A stretch of DNA of 64,000 nt, taken from Cladocopium goreaui. Its lineage: Eukaryota; Sar; Dinophyceae; Suessiales; Symbiodiniaceae. Positions 23,324-33,364 of this stretch are shown in pieces. Under the pieces are notes generated by a model. It saw only the letters and a list, made by a program, of their open reading frames with translations, did not search any database and was not told where the DNA came from. The stretch covers positions 124,001-188,000 of the forward strand of contig CAMXCT020006135.1 of the NCBI GenBank assembly GCA_947184155.2. The letters run 5' to 3'. The first letter of the stretch is position 1. Every line of letters begins with the position of its first letter. The position numbers were made by a program, and so were the translations under genes.

Positions 23324-24039
23324 CGTATGACAAAAAAAATGAACCAAGGCATCTTGAGCGCTGCGCTAGTCCAGTGGCTGGTGAGCCTGAGCATGTTGCT
23401 GAATGCCAACAATTCTATAACATTATATAACTGTTATGTGGCACCATCGGTTGAGAAACTATCATTCAGATCATCCAGAAACCAATGAAAATTACTTTAC
23501 TTCGAGTGATCCCCACCATTCCCCACCATGACATTTATATGTCGTTTTAATATTGGATAATATTGGCATATCTTCTGGCATTCCACCTGGTCACTGACAC
23601 ATCTGCAAGCAAGCCATTGCGTTCTTTTTGCCCTGTGACTTGCTAGCCGGCCTGCCGCTTCACTCTAGAATGTCACCTGGCGTCACCGCTTGCAGTTCAG
23701 GCTGCAAAACAAACATGCCAAGACATGTTGGAGTTCACATGCATCACTCATGCCATGTCGCCTGCATTGCAGCTTGAAAAATCACATACCAAGACATGTT
23801 GGAGACCACCTGAATCACTCATGTCATGCTGCAATGCTGCTAACACATGATGCAATGCTGCTCAAACACATCATCCGTTCCACGAGACAACTTGCTTTGG
23901 CTTGATCTTGCTTGACCCAGGACCCAGCAAAGCAAGCGAACCACTCAAATTCTACACACATGATCTTGTATTCTATCTGGCTTATCATCTGCCATTCTTT
24001 GTCCATATGTTCTAGTCCATTTGACTGGCAAACTTCTTT

Positions 24040-24432
24040 CGGGCATTCTATCCTGCATATCTTCTGGCACACTTTCTGCCAATCTATGTGGCATATCTTC
24101 TGGCATTCGATCTGGCATATCTTCTGACATTTTATCTGGCACATCTTCTGGCATTTTATCTTGCATATCTTTTGGCATTCTATCTGACATTTTATCTGGC
24201 ATTCTCTCTGGCATACCTTCTGGCATTCTATCTGGCACAGCTTCTGGCAATCTATCTGACATTTTATCCGGCATTCTCTCTGGCATACCTTCTGGCATTC
24301 TATCTGGCACAGCTTCTGGCAATCTATCTGACATTTTATCCGGCATTCTCTCTGGCATACCTTCTGGCTTTCTATCTGGCATATCTTCTAACATTCTATC
24401 TGGCATAGCTTCTGGCATTCTATCTGGCATAT
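24040..24432. repeat. 12/24-bp repeat array (TCTGGCATATCT type)
   Basis: More than thirty imperfect 12-mers of the form TCTGGCATATCT / TCTGGCATTCTA are arranged partly as a 96-bp higher-order unit (two nearly identical copies at about 24190-24290 and 24286-24386). The minus strand gives a frame with (DMPDRMPE)n. Open frames on both strands follow from the 12-bp period, so coding is not shown. Confidence 0.85.
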
Positions 24433-24554
24433 CTGAGCTGGGAAGGTCCCAGGTTGAGGTCCAGCGGTGCACACTGAGCTGGGAAGTTGGCGAAGAGAGT
24501 TGGCAAAGAGCTTGGCGAAGAGTTGGCAGAGGTGGAAGTTGATGCAGACATGGT

Positions 24555-24625
24555 CGAGGAGAAACTGGAGAAGGAGGGGGAGGAGGAGGAGGCGAGGAAG
24601 AGGAGGAGGAGAAGAGCTAGCTGAG
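24555..24625. repeat. GGA-rich purine tract
   Basis: (GGA)n/(GAG)n purine-rich stretch on the plus strand. It sits next to the 12-bp repeat array. No gene seen. Confidence 0.8.
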
Positions 24626-24669
24626 GAGGAGAAGAACAACTGTCTGATAAAATCTAACAACTCTCACCT

Positions 24670-25420
24670 GGCAGGTGGGGAAATATAACCATTATGTGGC
24701 ACCATCTGTTGAGAAACTATCATTCAGATCATCCAGAAAACCATGGAAAACAATAGAAAACCCATAGTGTTAAAAACCTTTCGCTTGAAGACTTTTCCAG
24801 TTTTGGATTCTGTTTTCATGTCCTGGGCGCTGTCACTTCCACCATCCGAAGAAGGCAAAAACATACTCTTGGTCCTGCAGCGAAGTTGCGATGGGAGCTG
24901 AACCCATCATATTTTAACATTGTGAGGAACTATCCGACTATGTCCTCAGAAAGCACCATCACATCATTGCCTCAGATTAGACCAGTGGGCCCACCAGAGT
25001 CAGTCAACCATGTTTGTCATGATTTGGTTTCCCGACCACGGCTGGCCAGCAGCGATGGATTGTGAGCAGGAGAAACGCTATTCGGCCGAGCATAAAAAGG
25101 AACAAGATGGGACAGCGGCTTGGAATACAAACCAGTCATGGAACCTGGATGTCATCAAATGGCACCCAAGTGCAACCAAAACTACATATATATATATTAT
25201 ATATGGAACAAACTACAAAGTACGTAGGATATATACACTAATTATGGGATATTATGGGGGTACCTTATTACAATACCATACAATACCATACAACCAGGAA
25301 ACGACCTTGGTCACAAACTGCAGTGGTCTGCGCGCACGCACAAGTGGTAAATCCTGCGCCGCTAAGGCTGGAACTGAAGGGGGTGACAGTGCTCCAACAG
25401 ATTCGTCACCGCCAATGTGA
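24670..25420. other. no gene recognised
   Basis: Intron-like or intergenic sequence. It holds an AT-rich patch (about 25185-25260) and short duplications such as CAATACCATA x2. I find no frame with convincing codon use. Confidence 0.5.
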
Positions 25421-25429
25421 GCGGCAATG

Positions 25430-25680
25430 GTTCCTTTTCAGATTGGCAGGTGGCTGGTTGAGCAGACTTGTTGGATGTTGATTGATGTTGATCGATGTTG
25501 ACTGTTGGATCTTGGCACTTGCTGTAAAGGTAGCGCCCAACAGGGGTGACCGGGTGACCCATTGCATCCCATTGCGCACACAGCGCGACAGCAGTCCGAA
25601 GGATTGAAAAGTCCAAAGCTCGGGGTGCTGTTCCAACAACAAACGGGGTTTGGAGGAGAATCACATACCGTATCCAGAAT
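25430..25680 (-). CDS. isolated coding-like exon
   Basis: The minus strand reads GTAPRALDFSILRTAVALCA then QWDAMGHPVTPVGRYLYSK with good codon use and no stop for about 80 codons. The product is unknown. Its strand fits the minus block. Linked exons are not identified. Confidence 0.35.
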
Positions 25681-25699
25681 TGCATTAGGCCATGGAGTC

Positions 25700-26660
25700 A
25701 TGGATGATGATTGTTGGTTGCCATTTGTTTGCCATTGTTTGCCCAGTGCTTGATGGCTTGCATTATTTGAAACACCTTGGTGGAGATGTGTGTGTGTGTG
25801 CTCGGCAAAGTCCTGCTGTATCTCGGGTGGTAGAACTTCTCCACCAAAGCCTGGCTCAAGGGGGGTATATCATGTATATCATCATGTGATGCAGAGGACT
25901 TGCGACCCTCTTGTCTTAGGGATGCACCGCAGAACCTGTTTGGAGTCTGAGGATCTCTGAATAAGATCCCAGTAGCTCCACAAGCCAATCTTCAAATACT
26001 GCTATTGATATCACGGAGCTAAGGCAGAAGCACGAAGTCACGGCAAGAGCTACTGAAGACTTATCAGTCACGAGCTCAACCAGAAAATAATGAAAGATGA
26101 TGAAAACACATGCAAGCTTTGATGGTCGTAGGAAAACTAGTCCGCAGACGTGGTGAACATGATGTGCTGAGATAGTTATTTGATTCAATTTGATGATATT
26201 ATACTTGCCGATCATTTGCATATTAATTTGCCATTATTTGCCTATCTGATCCTATTTGATCCTATCCGATCCTATCTACAATCTTTGAATATCTTTGAAT
26301 ATCTTTGAGGCTTTCTCACCAGACACATCTGCCGAGATGATCCCTGCCAGCTCCCCAGAGTGCGACAGATGAGACATTCAAAAATTTCAAACAGATCTTT
26401 CCCCGTGCAGCCGGGCACAGCAGATACATCCAGATACCAAGAAATGATAAGAAATGACGAAGCAAGACTGAGTCTACTGAGTCTTTGAGTTTGGAAACTA
26501 TTTGAAACTATTTGAACCTTATATCTCTTATAACTTATGGTAGACTTTGAATGGTGAATTATTTGAAACTTATGGTAAACTTTACCTCAAAATCTTCAAA
26601 CCTTACTTGGTAAATCTTGGTCAACTCAGTTTTTACATGTGCTGGGACATGAAGCTGCAC
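25700..26660. other. no gene recognised
   Basis: AT-rich, intron-like or intergenic sequence with local duplications (TGATCCTATTTGATCC at about 26250; AATCTTTGAATATCTTTGAA at about 26280). I see no supported gene, RNA gene or mobile element. Confidence 0.45.
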
Positions 26661-26666
26661 CTTCTC

Positions 26667-27604
26667 CTAGGCACTGGACATGGCACTGACAGCAAGGGTG
26701 TCAAGGGAGCAGTTGGACAAAGCTTGGGAGAAGAAGGCGCCAGACTGGTACTGTAGGTGGTTGTAAAATGTTGTAAAGTGTCTTACATGTCTTGTGTCTT
26801 GATGGTTTTTGTTCCACATGTCCACTGGCCATTAACAAAATGCCAACGATCATGATTGGCCATGAATAATTCTTCTGAGTTATTTGAAAGTTTATTTGAA
26901 TTGAACTGGTCCTGTTGCACCGGACCAATGTATAGGCTGTATAGGGTATGGCTAGAATTGGCTAGAGGGATTCGAAGAACTTTGTTTACCGCTTGTTTGG
27001 CCTCATCACATTTTGAGCTGCAGAGGCCACTGAGTAGATTTAGCATGCAGGCTTGGTCAAAGCGAACCAACTCAAGCTGGACAGCTGGACAGTTGTATTG
27101 CAAGCAGACTAGCCATCAGCATCGGAAGATATCGGAAGCAGAGCGGGATGCAGATTATGTGCAACTCTTCCTTGTAATCGAGTGCCCATACCATTTTCAT
27201 GTTCAATTTTTTTCTCACTAGGCCGGAGATATGCTCATAGGATTGCAGAGGTAAATAAGCAGATAAGGATAGATAAGGCACTTTTGCAGATAGGTCAATT
27301 AAAACAACATGTTCCAAACATTTTCCAATAGCTTGAATGCTTGACTAGTTAAAGCAATGTTGACCTCCCGATGGAAGCCATGCACCGCACGCCACCTTTG
27401 TGCCCTCCAGCGACAGTTTCTTGTCAGAGGCATCGAACTTACCCAGTGCTCCTGTTGTCCCGTGATGTTTGGACGCCCTGATGTAGAGTCACAGCAGAGA
27501 GAGACGAGAGTTTCTAATATGGCGTTGGGATGTGTTGGGTAACTTGGTTTGGACAGCATGAACCAGGCGTCTTTGATGGTGGGGAGGGACGTGGGCAGCT
27601 GCAT
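26667..27604 (-). CDS. small multi-exon gene, unknown product
   Basis: The first coding exon probably starts at ATG 27604 (MQLPTSLPTIKDAWFMLSK), only 18 nt after a CTAGGATCAG acceptor at 27624-27623 that would suit spliced-leader addition. Later stretches: about 27480-27360 (GALGKFDASDKKLSLEGTK, VACGAWLPSGGQHC), 27210-27115 (VWALDYKEELHIICIPLCF, then RYLPMLMASL), 27085-26960 (LLSGLCSSKCDEAKQAVNK) and a terminal exon 26750-26667 (YQSGAFFSQALSNCSLDTLA...SSA stop) of exactly 28 codons after CTACAG. The third exon has a hydrophobic stretch that could be a membrane segment. The family is not recognised. This gene is head-to-head with the plus-strand gene at 27.7 kb. Confidence 0.5.
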
Positions 27605-27728
27605 GACCACAGCAATCCAAACCTGATCCTAGCTTTCAAGATCTTTCAAGTGGTTTTCTAGACACAAGAAGCGTCATGACATTTTTCGGTCGTTTGTGGT
27701 CAATCAATTTTCCTTCGTTGGGCTGTCA
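27605..27728. promoter_or_regulatory. divergent strand-switch region
   Basis: The first minus-strand coding exon ends here and the first plus-strand exon begins about 120 bp away. All good exons to the left are minus and all to the right are plus. In dinoflagellates with unidirectional gene blocks, divergent switches are the natural place for bidirectional transcription start. I see no TATA box. A TTTT-rich stretch and acceptor-like AGs are present. Confidence 0.4.
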
Positions 27729-29816
27729 TGAGCTGCAACGTCAGGCCAGCGAGGCTTTGCGGCAAAGGATTGGGCCACACAACTGGGAGCCGACGGAGAC
27801 CGAGCCGAGACCATCGCGGTGGATCGACGCTTTTTGGCGGGAGAGAGCAGCCGCATGGTCTTGCTGCATGTGCCTTGGCATGCCTTGGCCGTCTCGGCAC
27901 TGGTGGCCTTCACCAGGTCCCACTGGGTGATGTAATTAGATGAGCTACTGATTTAGCAAGATGCCAGGCTTTGAACATTTTTGAGCAGTGCGCATGTTAT
28001 ACAATGACAACTTGGAGGGTTGTAAGATGTTGTAAGCTTCATCCAAGGACTATCGTGATTTGAAGTTCTTGCAGAGGGTTTCAGCCGTAGCCTTGTTTGG
28101 GACATTAATGTCCTCCTCTGGTTTGGCCTATGCTTTGGCTTTGACATGGCCAGTGGAGCGCTGTTTGATGTTTGCATTCCAAATGGTCGGTGTGCCGCTG
28201 GCACTGCACGCATATTTGCGAACGCATCTTGGAAGCAGATAGTTGCGCCGCATTCAGTCTGTAAATATGTGTCATATTTCTTTATCTGAACCATTTTGAA
28301 TCTTCATCACGTCCATGGTGCTGTTGCCATCTCTTGTTCAATATGTGCTGATTCTTGGCCACTGCCATCCATTCCTATCCATTCCTATCCATTCCTATCC
28401 ATTCCTATCCGTTCCTTAGATATGTGGCCCGTGCTGTCTTGGATCCCAAGCGATCGCAGCTGCTGATCACTGGCTGCACCTGGTTCGGTGCCCCACGGAG
28501 CACGGAGGAGGTGATCTTCCTGGACCAGTTGAGGCCTGGCCACGCCCTGGAGGGAGGCTTCATCAAGTTCCGCTCCCCAGCTCCAGCATTGCTCCAGCAA
28601 TGTCTTCAGATTTCATGGGGAACGAAGTGGGTGTGGTTTGATTGGTTGGTTTTATGGGATATATGATATATATATATATAATATAAGGATTTGGGATTTA
28701 GATATTTAGAGTATATTATATTAAAGTAAAGCGGATGACAGAGGTTTTTCAGCACTGCTCAGGTGAGTGCATTAATTAAAACATATTAAAACCATTCGAT
28801 TGAAATTGAGACAGGAATATGCCAACACATCAAATCTACAAATTTCCATAATATGATTTCGAGGATGAACATCTGCAACTACCAGCTTCATTAGTCAAAT
28901 CATTCATACGCTTGCAGGTCCCTGATGAAATTTGCAGATAAAAACATGGTACACAATGAGCAGGGATGGTCGATTTGCGCGCTTCACATACTTGGACATC
29001 CCGCAAGATGGTGCAGGAAAATCATTCTAAAACATATTAAACATTGTTAGAGGACGTTATTTTTGGGTTCGATGTTTTTTTGTTTCTTGCCTTGGTTGAA
29101 GCCTCCACCGGATTTCCATCACCTCCACCGGCCAAGGTTTGGAAGGCTCAGCTTGGGACATTTCTCGGTGGATCTGGTTTCGCATGCCACGGGGTGCGCA
29201 TGGAACCGACACCGTGCGCCCTGGAAAGCAGGTGGGGAACAGGCGGGCCTGTGGCATCCAGCACCAGCACCATAAAAACACTGGCCATTTATCAAGTATA
29301 GTCACTTAGTAGATATATAGTTACTGTCGTTACTCTATCAGACCCTATCATCATCAGCAAGCATGATCATCATAACTTATATAAGATCTTATTAAGTACT
29401 AAGAATTATCATCAACGGTTATCAACTATGATAAACTATATAATATCAACTACCAAGTATCATCAACCTTCCAACCAGCTGACTTCCGGTCCAGCAGGCC
29501 TGTTCAACGTTCAGCCCAAGCCGTTGAAAAGAGCTCAGCGACTGTTGAGCAACCAGGTTCGATGTGGCAAAGCCTGGGATGTCAACGGACTCTCCCCTGG
29601 TTGCTTTGATTGGGGCTACCATATGAAAGATGAGCACTTTTTCGGGGTAACACGGTGTTTCACACGGCAACCCCCCAGGGTCATCCACTGTATGCTGTCC
29701 CCAACCAGGCGTCGGCCGGCGGCATTTTCTGGGAGCAGGCCTTGGCGTTGAAGGCGGGATGGGGCAGGGCAGCCACTGACAGATCAGAAGCCGACAGCGA
29801 AGTCTGGGAAGCCTGA
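27729..29816 (+). CDS. possible TMEM70-like membrane protein, six exons
   Basis: Plus-strand exons: about 27740-27913 (AAKDWATQLGADGDRAETIA...HVPWHALAVSALVAF); 28075-28240 (RVSAVALFGTLMSSSGLAYA, then a second hydrophobic stretch CLMFAFQMVGVPLALHAYL); 28420-28600 (YVARAVLDPKRSQLLITGC...FGAPRSTEEVIFLDQL); a weaker one at about 29130-29230; 29487-29551 (AGLFNVQPKPLKRAQRLLSN); and a terminal exon 29709-29816 (ASAGGIFWEQALALKAGWGR... stop) of exactly 36 codons. Two membrane segments followed by a 'YV...D...' soluble part resemble the TMEM70/TMEM186/TMEM223 group of mitochondrial assembly factors. That is a weak, pattern-level match. The true start is unclear because the first exon has competing frames. 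The donor after 28240 looks like GA rather than GT. The mobile element begins 40 bp after the stop. Confidence 0.45.
28371..28414. repeat. 10-bp (ATTCCTATCC)n minisatellite
   Basis: Four and a half copies of ATTCCTATCC end directly before a 3' splice site (CCTTAG) at 28419. The repeat supplies the pyrimidine-rich tract of that intron. Confidence 0.9.
28640..29040. other. AT-rich intron, no gene
   Basis: TATATATATATAATATAAGG and other AT-rich sequence. No frame is supported. It is probably an intron of the TMEM70-like gene. Confidence 0.5.
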
Positions 29817-29855
29817 GAATATCCAAAGAGATCTTTCAAAAGAATATGACATATA

Positions 29856-29978
29856 TACCCATGCATTGAGTTTGGCAGGCTTGGGTGTGCATGTATCATC
29901 TTTAAGTGTTTCAATGAATGCTATCATTTTGGCTCAAGTAAACTTGAACCAAAATAGCATTCATTGCTGTTTTCTTTC
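29856..29978 (+). repeat. element terminal repeat A1
   Basis: Left terminal repeat, 123 bp, starting TACCCATGCATTGAG and ending TTTTCTTTC. It matches A2 except for one T/C difference. It contains the spliced-leader-like hairpin. Confidence 0.95.
29912..29966. other. hairpin with 14 nt of the dinoflagellate spliced leader (A1 copy)
   Basis: CATTTTGGCTCAAG at 29925-29938 equals the last 14 nt of the conserved dinoflagellate spliced leader (from memory of the published DinoSL). It sits in the left arm of an inverted repeat: left arm 29912-29939, right arm 29942-29966, matching except for a CAT insertion and one C/T change. The loop is only about 2 nt. Confidence 0.85.
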
Positions 29979-30051
29979 TTGGTCTTGGTCAGGGGTGACC
30001 TTTCCAGACCTTGATTGGGTGGTTCAAACTATCTACAAGGGGCGACCTTGT

Positions 30052-30888
30052 ATGCAGCGCAAACTCCCAGGAATCGATATCCCGGCAGCCACTGAGGCGA
30101 AGATCCTTCATGCTGCTGCTTTCCTGGAGTTCAAGAGCCACGTGGAAAGGCTGGCGCGGGAGGGCTCTGATGCTGCAGCATACACATGCTGGATGCATGG
30201 TATCGAAGTGTTGCATTCCCCCTACGTCATCACGACTGGGACAGATTCAGAACTTTTCCCCCCTCTGCCGAAGCTACCCTGTTGCCTTGATGACTGCCAG
30301 CGTTGCGCAGCTCATGTGGGGGGGTTCAAGTTCCCGTGGCTCGGCTTGTGGAACAGCCGTGGCGTTGTGTTGCCCGACGATGTGGCGCCTGCGGATGCTT
30401 GGGCGTACTACTACCAGCATCAGGACCCAATGGACCTGCTGCTGGTCGCCGCCTACTCGAAGCTCAAAGTGGCCGCTGACATCGTGCCCCAGGATCTCTA
30501 CGGGTTGCAGCTCAGGTGCTCAGCGGGCGACGCTGGGCAACTGGGCTTGGGGGAGCTGTTCGACCAATGGAGGAGCTGGCTCAGATGCACAGGCCCTCAC
30601 GAGCTCCTGCCGGTCTTCCTCGAGCCGCGGCATTTCCCCAGAGCACCTAGGGGGCGACCCTGGGTGGCCTGGGGGAGAGACGGCACCAGGGCACATCGAG
30701 CGCTATGTGGATGGCTGGAATGCCAGGACACAGGCATGCTTCAGCTGGGCACCGCCTGCACAGAGTGCGGAGACCCCACCAGGCGCGTGTGCTGGGCATG
30801 CTGCGTTGGGATGTGTAGCGACTGCTTCACCTGGCGTGAGCCATGCAGCACTTGTGGAGGACGTAAGAAGATGTTTGCTGCAGGTTGA
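30052..30888 (+). CDS. element ORF 1: Cys-rich protein
   Basis: The frame is open from within A1 to the stop at 30886-30888. Good codon use starts at about 30052 (MQRKLPGIDIPAATEAK), which I take as the start, though ATG 29866 in A1 is also in frame. The body is unfamiliar. The C-terminal 45 residues have a dense Cys pattern (CTECGDPTRRVCWACCVGMC then CFTWREPCSTCGG) of zinc-ribbon or RING-like type. A gag-like or nucleic-acid-binding role is inferred from position only. Confidence 0.6.
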   Translation: MQRKLPGIDIPAATEAKILHAAAFLEFKSHVERLAREGSDAAAYTCWMHGIEVLHSPYVITTGTDSELFPPLPKLPCCLDDCQRCAAHVGGFKFPWLGLWNSRGVVLPDDVAPADAWAYYYQHQDPMDLLLVAAYSKLKVAADIVPQDLYGLQLRCSAGDAGQLGLGELFDQWRSWLRCTGPHELLPVFLEPRHFPRAPRGRPWVAWGRDGTRAHRALCGWLECQDTGMLQLGTACTECGDPTRRVCWACCVGMCSDCFTWREPCSTCGGRKKMFAAG

Positions 30889-30892
30889 TTTT

Positions 30893-33364
30893 ATGACAGA
30901 GGAGGCACCTCTGAAGTCACCGCAGCATCTTATTGCTCTCCGCACCTTAGCAATCTTGTTAGGGTGCAGCGCCATGGCATCAGGCGGCAAAGGCTACTAT
31001 GCAGCGCAAGCGGCAGCCTCGTCCTCGTCAGGGGGTGACCCTGAACCGGGATGGAGAGCAGCCGACTCCTTGATGGTGATAGCTGCACAGCGGGCGCGTC
31101 AATGGAGGGAGAATGAAGGCCTCCTGGACGACAACGACTTCGCCTATGCCTACACCGACTACGATCAAGTCGTTGGATTAGCTGGCCATCACGTAGCGGA
31201 TGACTGGCTGCAGACAAGAGCAAGGGTGGAAGAGCACCTCCTTGCTGCTGGGGCCAAAGTCGTGGAGGACAACCCCAAGGGTTCCGTCACTCTGCGCCCT
31301 GTGCGCAAGACAATTTACAAGAAAAAGCCCAAGGCCGTCAACGTCACCAAGAACTTGGATGAGGCCGTCCAAAAGCGGGTGAACGGCTTGGTGTCGATGT
31401 TTGTCGGAATGGGCGCATACAAACCAGCTGGCATCTTGACAGACACCCTCAAGGCCGAATGGAAACAAACGTGCAAGAGGATCGCCGAGAAGAAGGTGAA
31501 GGACGCGGAGAAGGCGACCATTGACCGAGTGGTCAACACCTGGTTGGAGCTGAGGGCCTTCTTGGAGAGTCGGGGGCGACCCGCTCCTCCTGGAATGGTC
31601 GACTTGGATCAGTTCCTCAACCATACCCAGGCGCCAGCACGAGCACTCCAAGCCTTGAAGTGGATGAACAAGAATGCCGACCAAGACATGGAGCTGGGAA
31701 ACTTGCAAGTGCCTACAACACCCAGGGCGACTGGGCAGCGTGGGCAAGCACCAGTGGTGGAGCCGCCATTAGTGCAGGCCTTGGAGGACCGCATCATGGA
31801 GTTGCACGCGGTCGGCGATGAGAGGTGGTCAGTTCTTCTGGCTCCTTGGATCATGTCGTTTGGCTGTTTGAGGTATGCGCATATCGCGCGGTCAGAACCT
31901 CGGCGCCTCACCGCTGCATTCCTCCATTGCAGGTGCCCTAAGGGAAAACAAAAGCATGCCCGCGAAGGTTTCGACTTTGCGGTGCCGGCCACATTCGCCA
32001 ACGGCTTCTTTTGGGCCAAGGAAGTGCTGGAGGCATACAGGACGCTGGCACCAGCAAGGCAGAGACTTGCAGGCCTCTGTTTTTCGGACGAAGGGCGCCC
32101 ATGGACGATCCTAGAAGTGCAAGAGACGATGCAACAGGAAATGTCCGTGTTCCTTGACAATCCAGAAGACCTGACCACCTACAGCTGGAGGAGGCTTGCA
32201 CCCACGGTGGCCCAGTTGTTAGGATGCAGGCCTGAAGAAATGGCAGCCCTGGGTGACTGGCAAAACAAGAGTGAGCAACCAGAGGTGGGGGCGATGGCAT
32301 TTCACTATTCTTCGGCAAAATACGCCGCGTCGGTCAAGGTGAAATCCCTGATCTGGGGCGCTACAGCTAAGCTCGCTAGCAACCTGCTGTGGGAGGCGAT
32401 CCCGCAGGCAGAGCTAGATGCAGCCCGAGCTCATGGCCTGACTGAAGCCGACAGGTTGCTGCGACAAGACCGCCAACCTATGTGGGCCTCTGCACACAGC
32501 TTTCAGGACGTGAAGAAGAGGCTCAAGTTGTCACAGCAGTTCGTTGAAGCGGCACAGCAAGCCCGACAAGAGGCCGAAGCCGCACCGGCACCTCAGATGC
32601 CTGATCAACTCAATGGCAAGGTGCTGACGGCCACTTTGAAGAATGGTAAGGCCATTTGCCCGGAGTTCCAGACGAACGAGTGCCCGAATCCGGCAGACTC
32701 CTGCCCCTTCGGAGTGCACTTGTGTGCCATCCTACAAAAGTCAGGACGGGCATGTGGTGGCAAGCACGGCGCAGGCGTCTGCAACATCAAGCGGGCGGTG
32801 TTGGCCGCAACAGCAGTGCCAGCGGCACCCAAGCCATCGGCCACCTTGGTGCCGGCAGCCGTGGGGGAGAAGGCCACTTTTGGCCGGAAGAGAACCGCGG
32901 CGAGCGGTGCCACTGACGACGAGATGGCCGAGGTGATGCGCACAGCTGTCAAGAAAGCCCGAGGTCAAGCTGCACCCAAGACTCCGCCTAAGGCGCCAGC
33001 CATTGCAGCCCCCAAGACACCTCCGAAGGCCGCCGCTGCCACACCTAAGCCACCGGCCACAGCTGCGCAGTCCAGGGCTACAACCACAACGCCGAAGCGC
33101 TTGGCCGCTCCTGGGAAGCCACAGATCAAGGCCATGCCAAAGAAAGGCCGTGGCAAAGCAGCAGGAGACACCTTGGACCTCCACTTGGAGCGGTTGGGTG
33201 TGGGCTCAGGGACAGCCCAAGCCCCGACTTGCATCTGGACATCCCGGAAGGGTGGTGGCATCTACCTGGCAGGACTTCCAATGAGGCAGACGGTGGACAA
33301 GTTCCCCAAGACAGCGTTGCAAATCTGCTGCTTCCCGAATGGTCCTGAGAGCCGGGGGGGGTGA
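30893..33364 (+). CDS. element ORF 2: tyrosine recombinase with CCCH-like cluster
   Basis: The frame starts at ATG 30893 (MTEEAPLKSPQHL), five bases after the ORF 1 stop. The middle part (about 31.78-32.36 kb) has the tyrosine-recombinase catalytic layout: Arg in SFGCLRYAHIARS, a Lys-containing beta turn (CRCPKGKQKH), the Arg box (YSWRRLAPTVAQLLG) and the nucleophile region (AFHYSSAKYAAS). These enzymes cut and rejoin DNA through a 3'-phosphotyrosine and would integrate a circular intermediate. After it comes a Cys/His cluster (ICPEFQTNECPN, CPFGVHLC) that looks like a CCCH zinc finger, then an Ala/Pro/Lys-rich linker. In DIRS elements the recombinase usually lies after the reverse transcriptase. 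Here it lies before it. Confidence 0.75.
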   Translation: MTEEAPLKSPQHLIALRTLAILLGCSAMASGGKGYYAAQAAASSSSGGDPEPGWRAADSLMVIAAQRARQWRENEGLLDDNDFAYAYTDYDQVVGLAGHHVADDWLQTRARVEEHLLAAGAKVVEDNPKGSVTLRPVRKTIYKKKPKAVNVTKNLDEAVQKRVNGLVSMFVGMGAYKPAGILTDTLKAEWKQTCKRIAEKKVKDAEKATIDRVVNTWLELRAFLESRGRPAPPGMVDLDQFLNHTQAPARALQALKWMNKNADQDMELGNLQVPTTPRATGQRGQAPVVEPPLVQALEDRIMELHAVGDERWSVLLAPWIMSFGCLRYAHIARSEPRRLTAAFLHCRCPKGKQKHAREGFDFAVPATFANGFFWAKEVLEAYRTLAPARQRLAGLCFSDEGRPWTILEVQETMQQEMSVFLDNPEDLTTYSWRRLAPTVAQLLGCRPEEMAALGDWQNKSEQPEVGAMAFHYSSAKYAASVKVKSLIWGATAKLASNLLWEAIPQAELDAARAHGLTEADRLLRQDRQPMWASAHSFQDVKKRLKLSQQFVEAAQQARQEAEAAPAPQMPDQLNGKVLTATLKNGKAICPEFQTNECPNPADSCPFGVHLCAILQKSGRACGGKHGAGVCNIKRAVLAATAVPAAPKPSATLVPAAVGEKATFGRKRTAASGATDDEMAEVMRTAVKKARGQAAPKTPPKAPAIAAPKTPPKAAAATPKPPATAAQSRATTTTPKRLAAPGKPQIKAMPKKGRGKAAGDTLDLHLERLGVGSGTAQAPTCIWTSRKGGGIYLAGLPMRQTVDKFPKTALQICCFPNGPESRGG

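Noticed and set aside
24467-24688. Arg-rich plus frame over the GGA tract
   Set aside because: The composition comes from the purine tract. There are no splice or start signals.
25520-25560. GGGGTGACCGGGTGACCC as another GGNGA hairpin
   Set aside because: The flanks do not pair beyond two or three bases, so it lacks the stem seen in the element.
25840-25862. GGCTCAAG at 25.85 kb as a leader relict
   Set aside because: An isolated 8-mer with no upstream similarity and no gene start nearby.
30011-30890. N-terminal extension of ORF 2 upstream of 30893
   Set aside because: The overlapping frame (ORF 1) has far better composition and a Cys-rich motif. The extension is its shadow.
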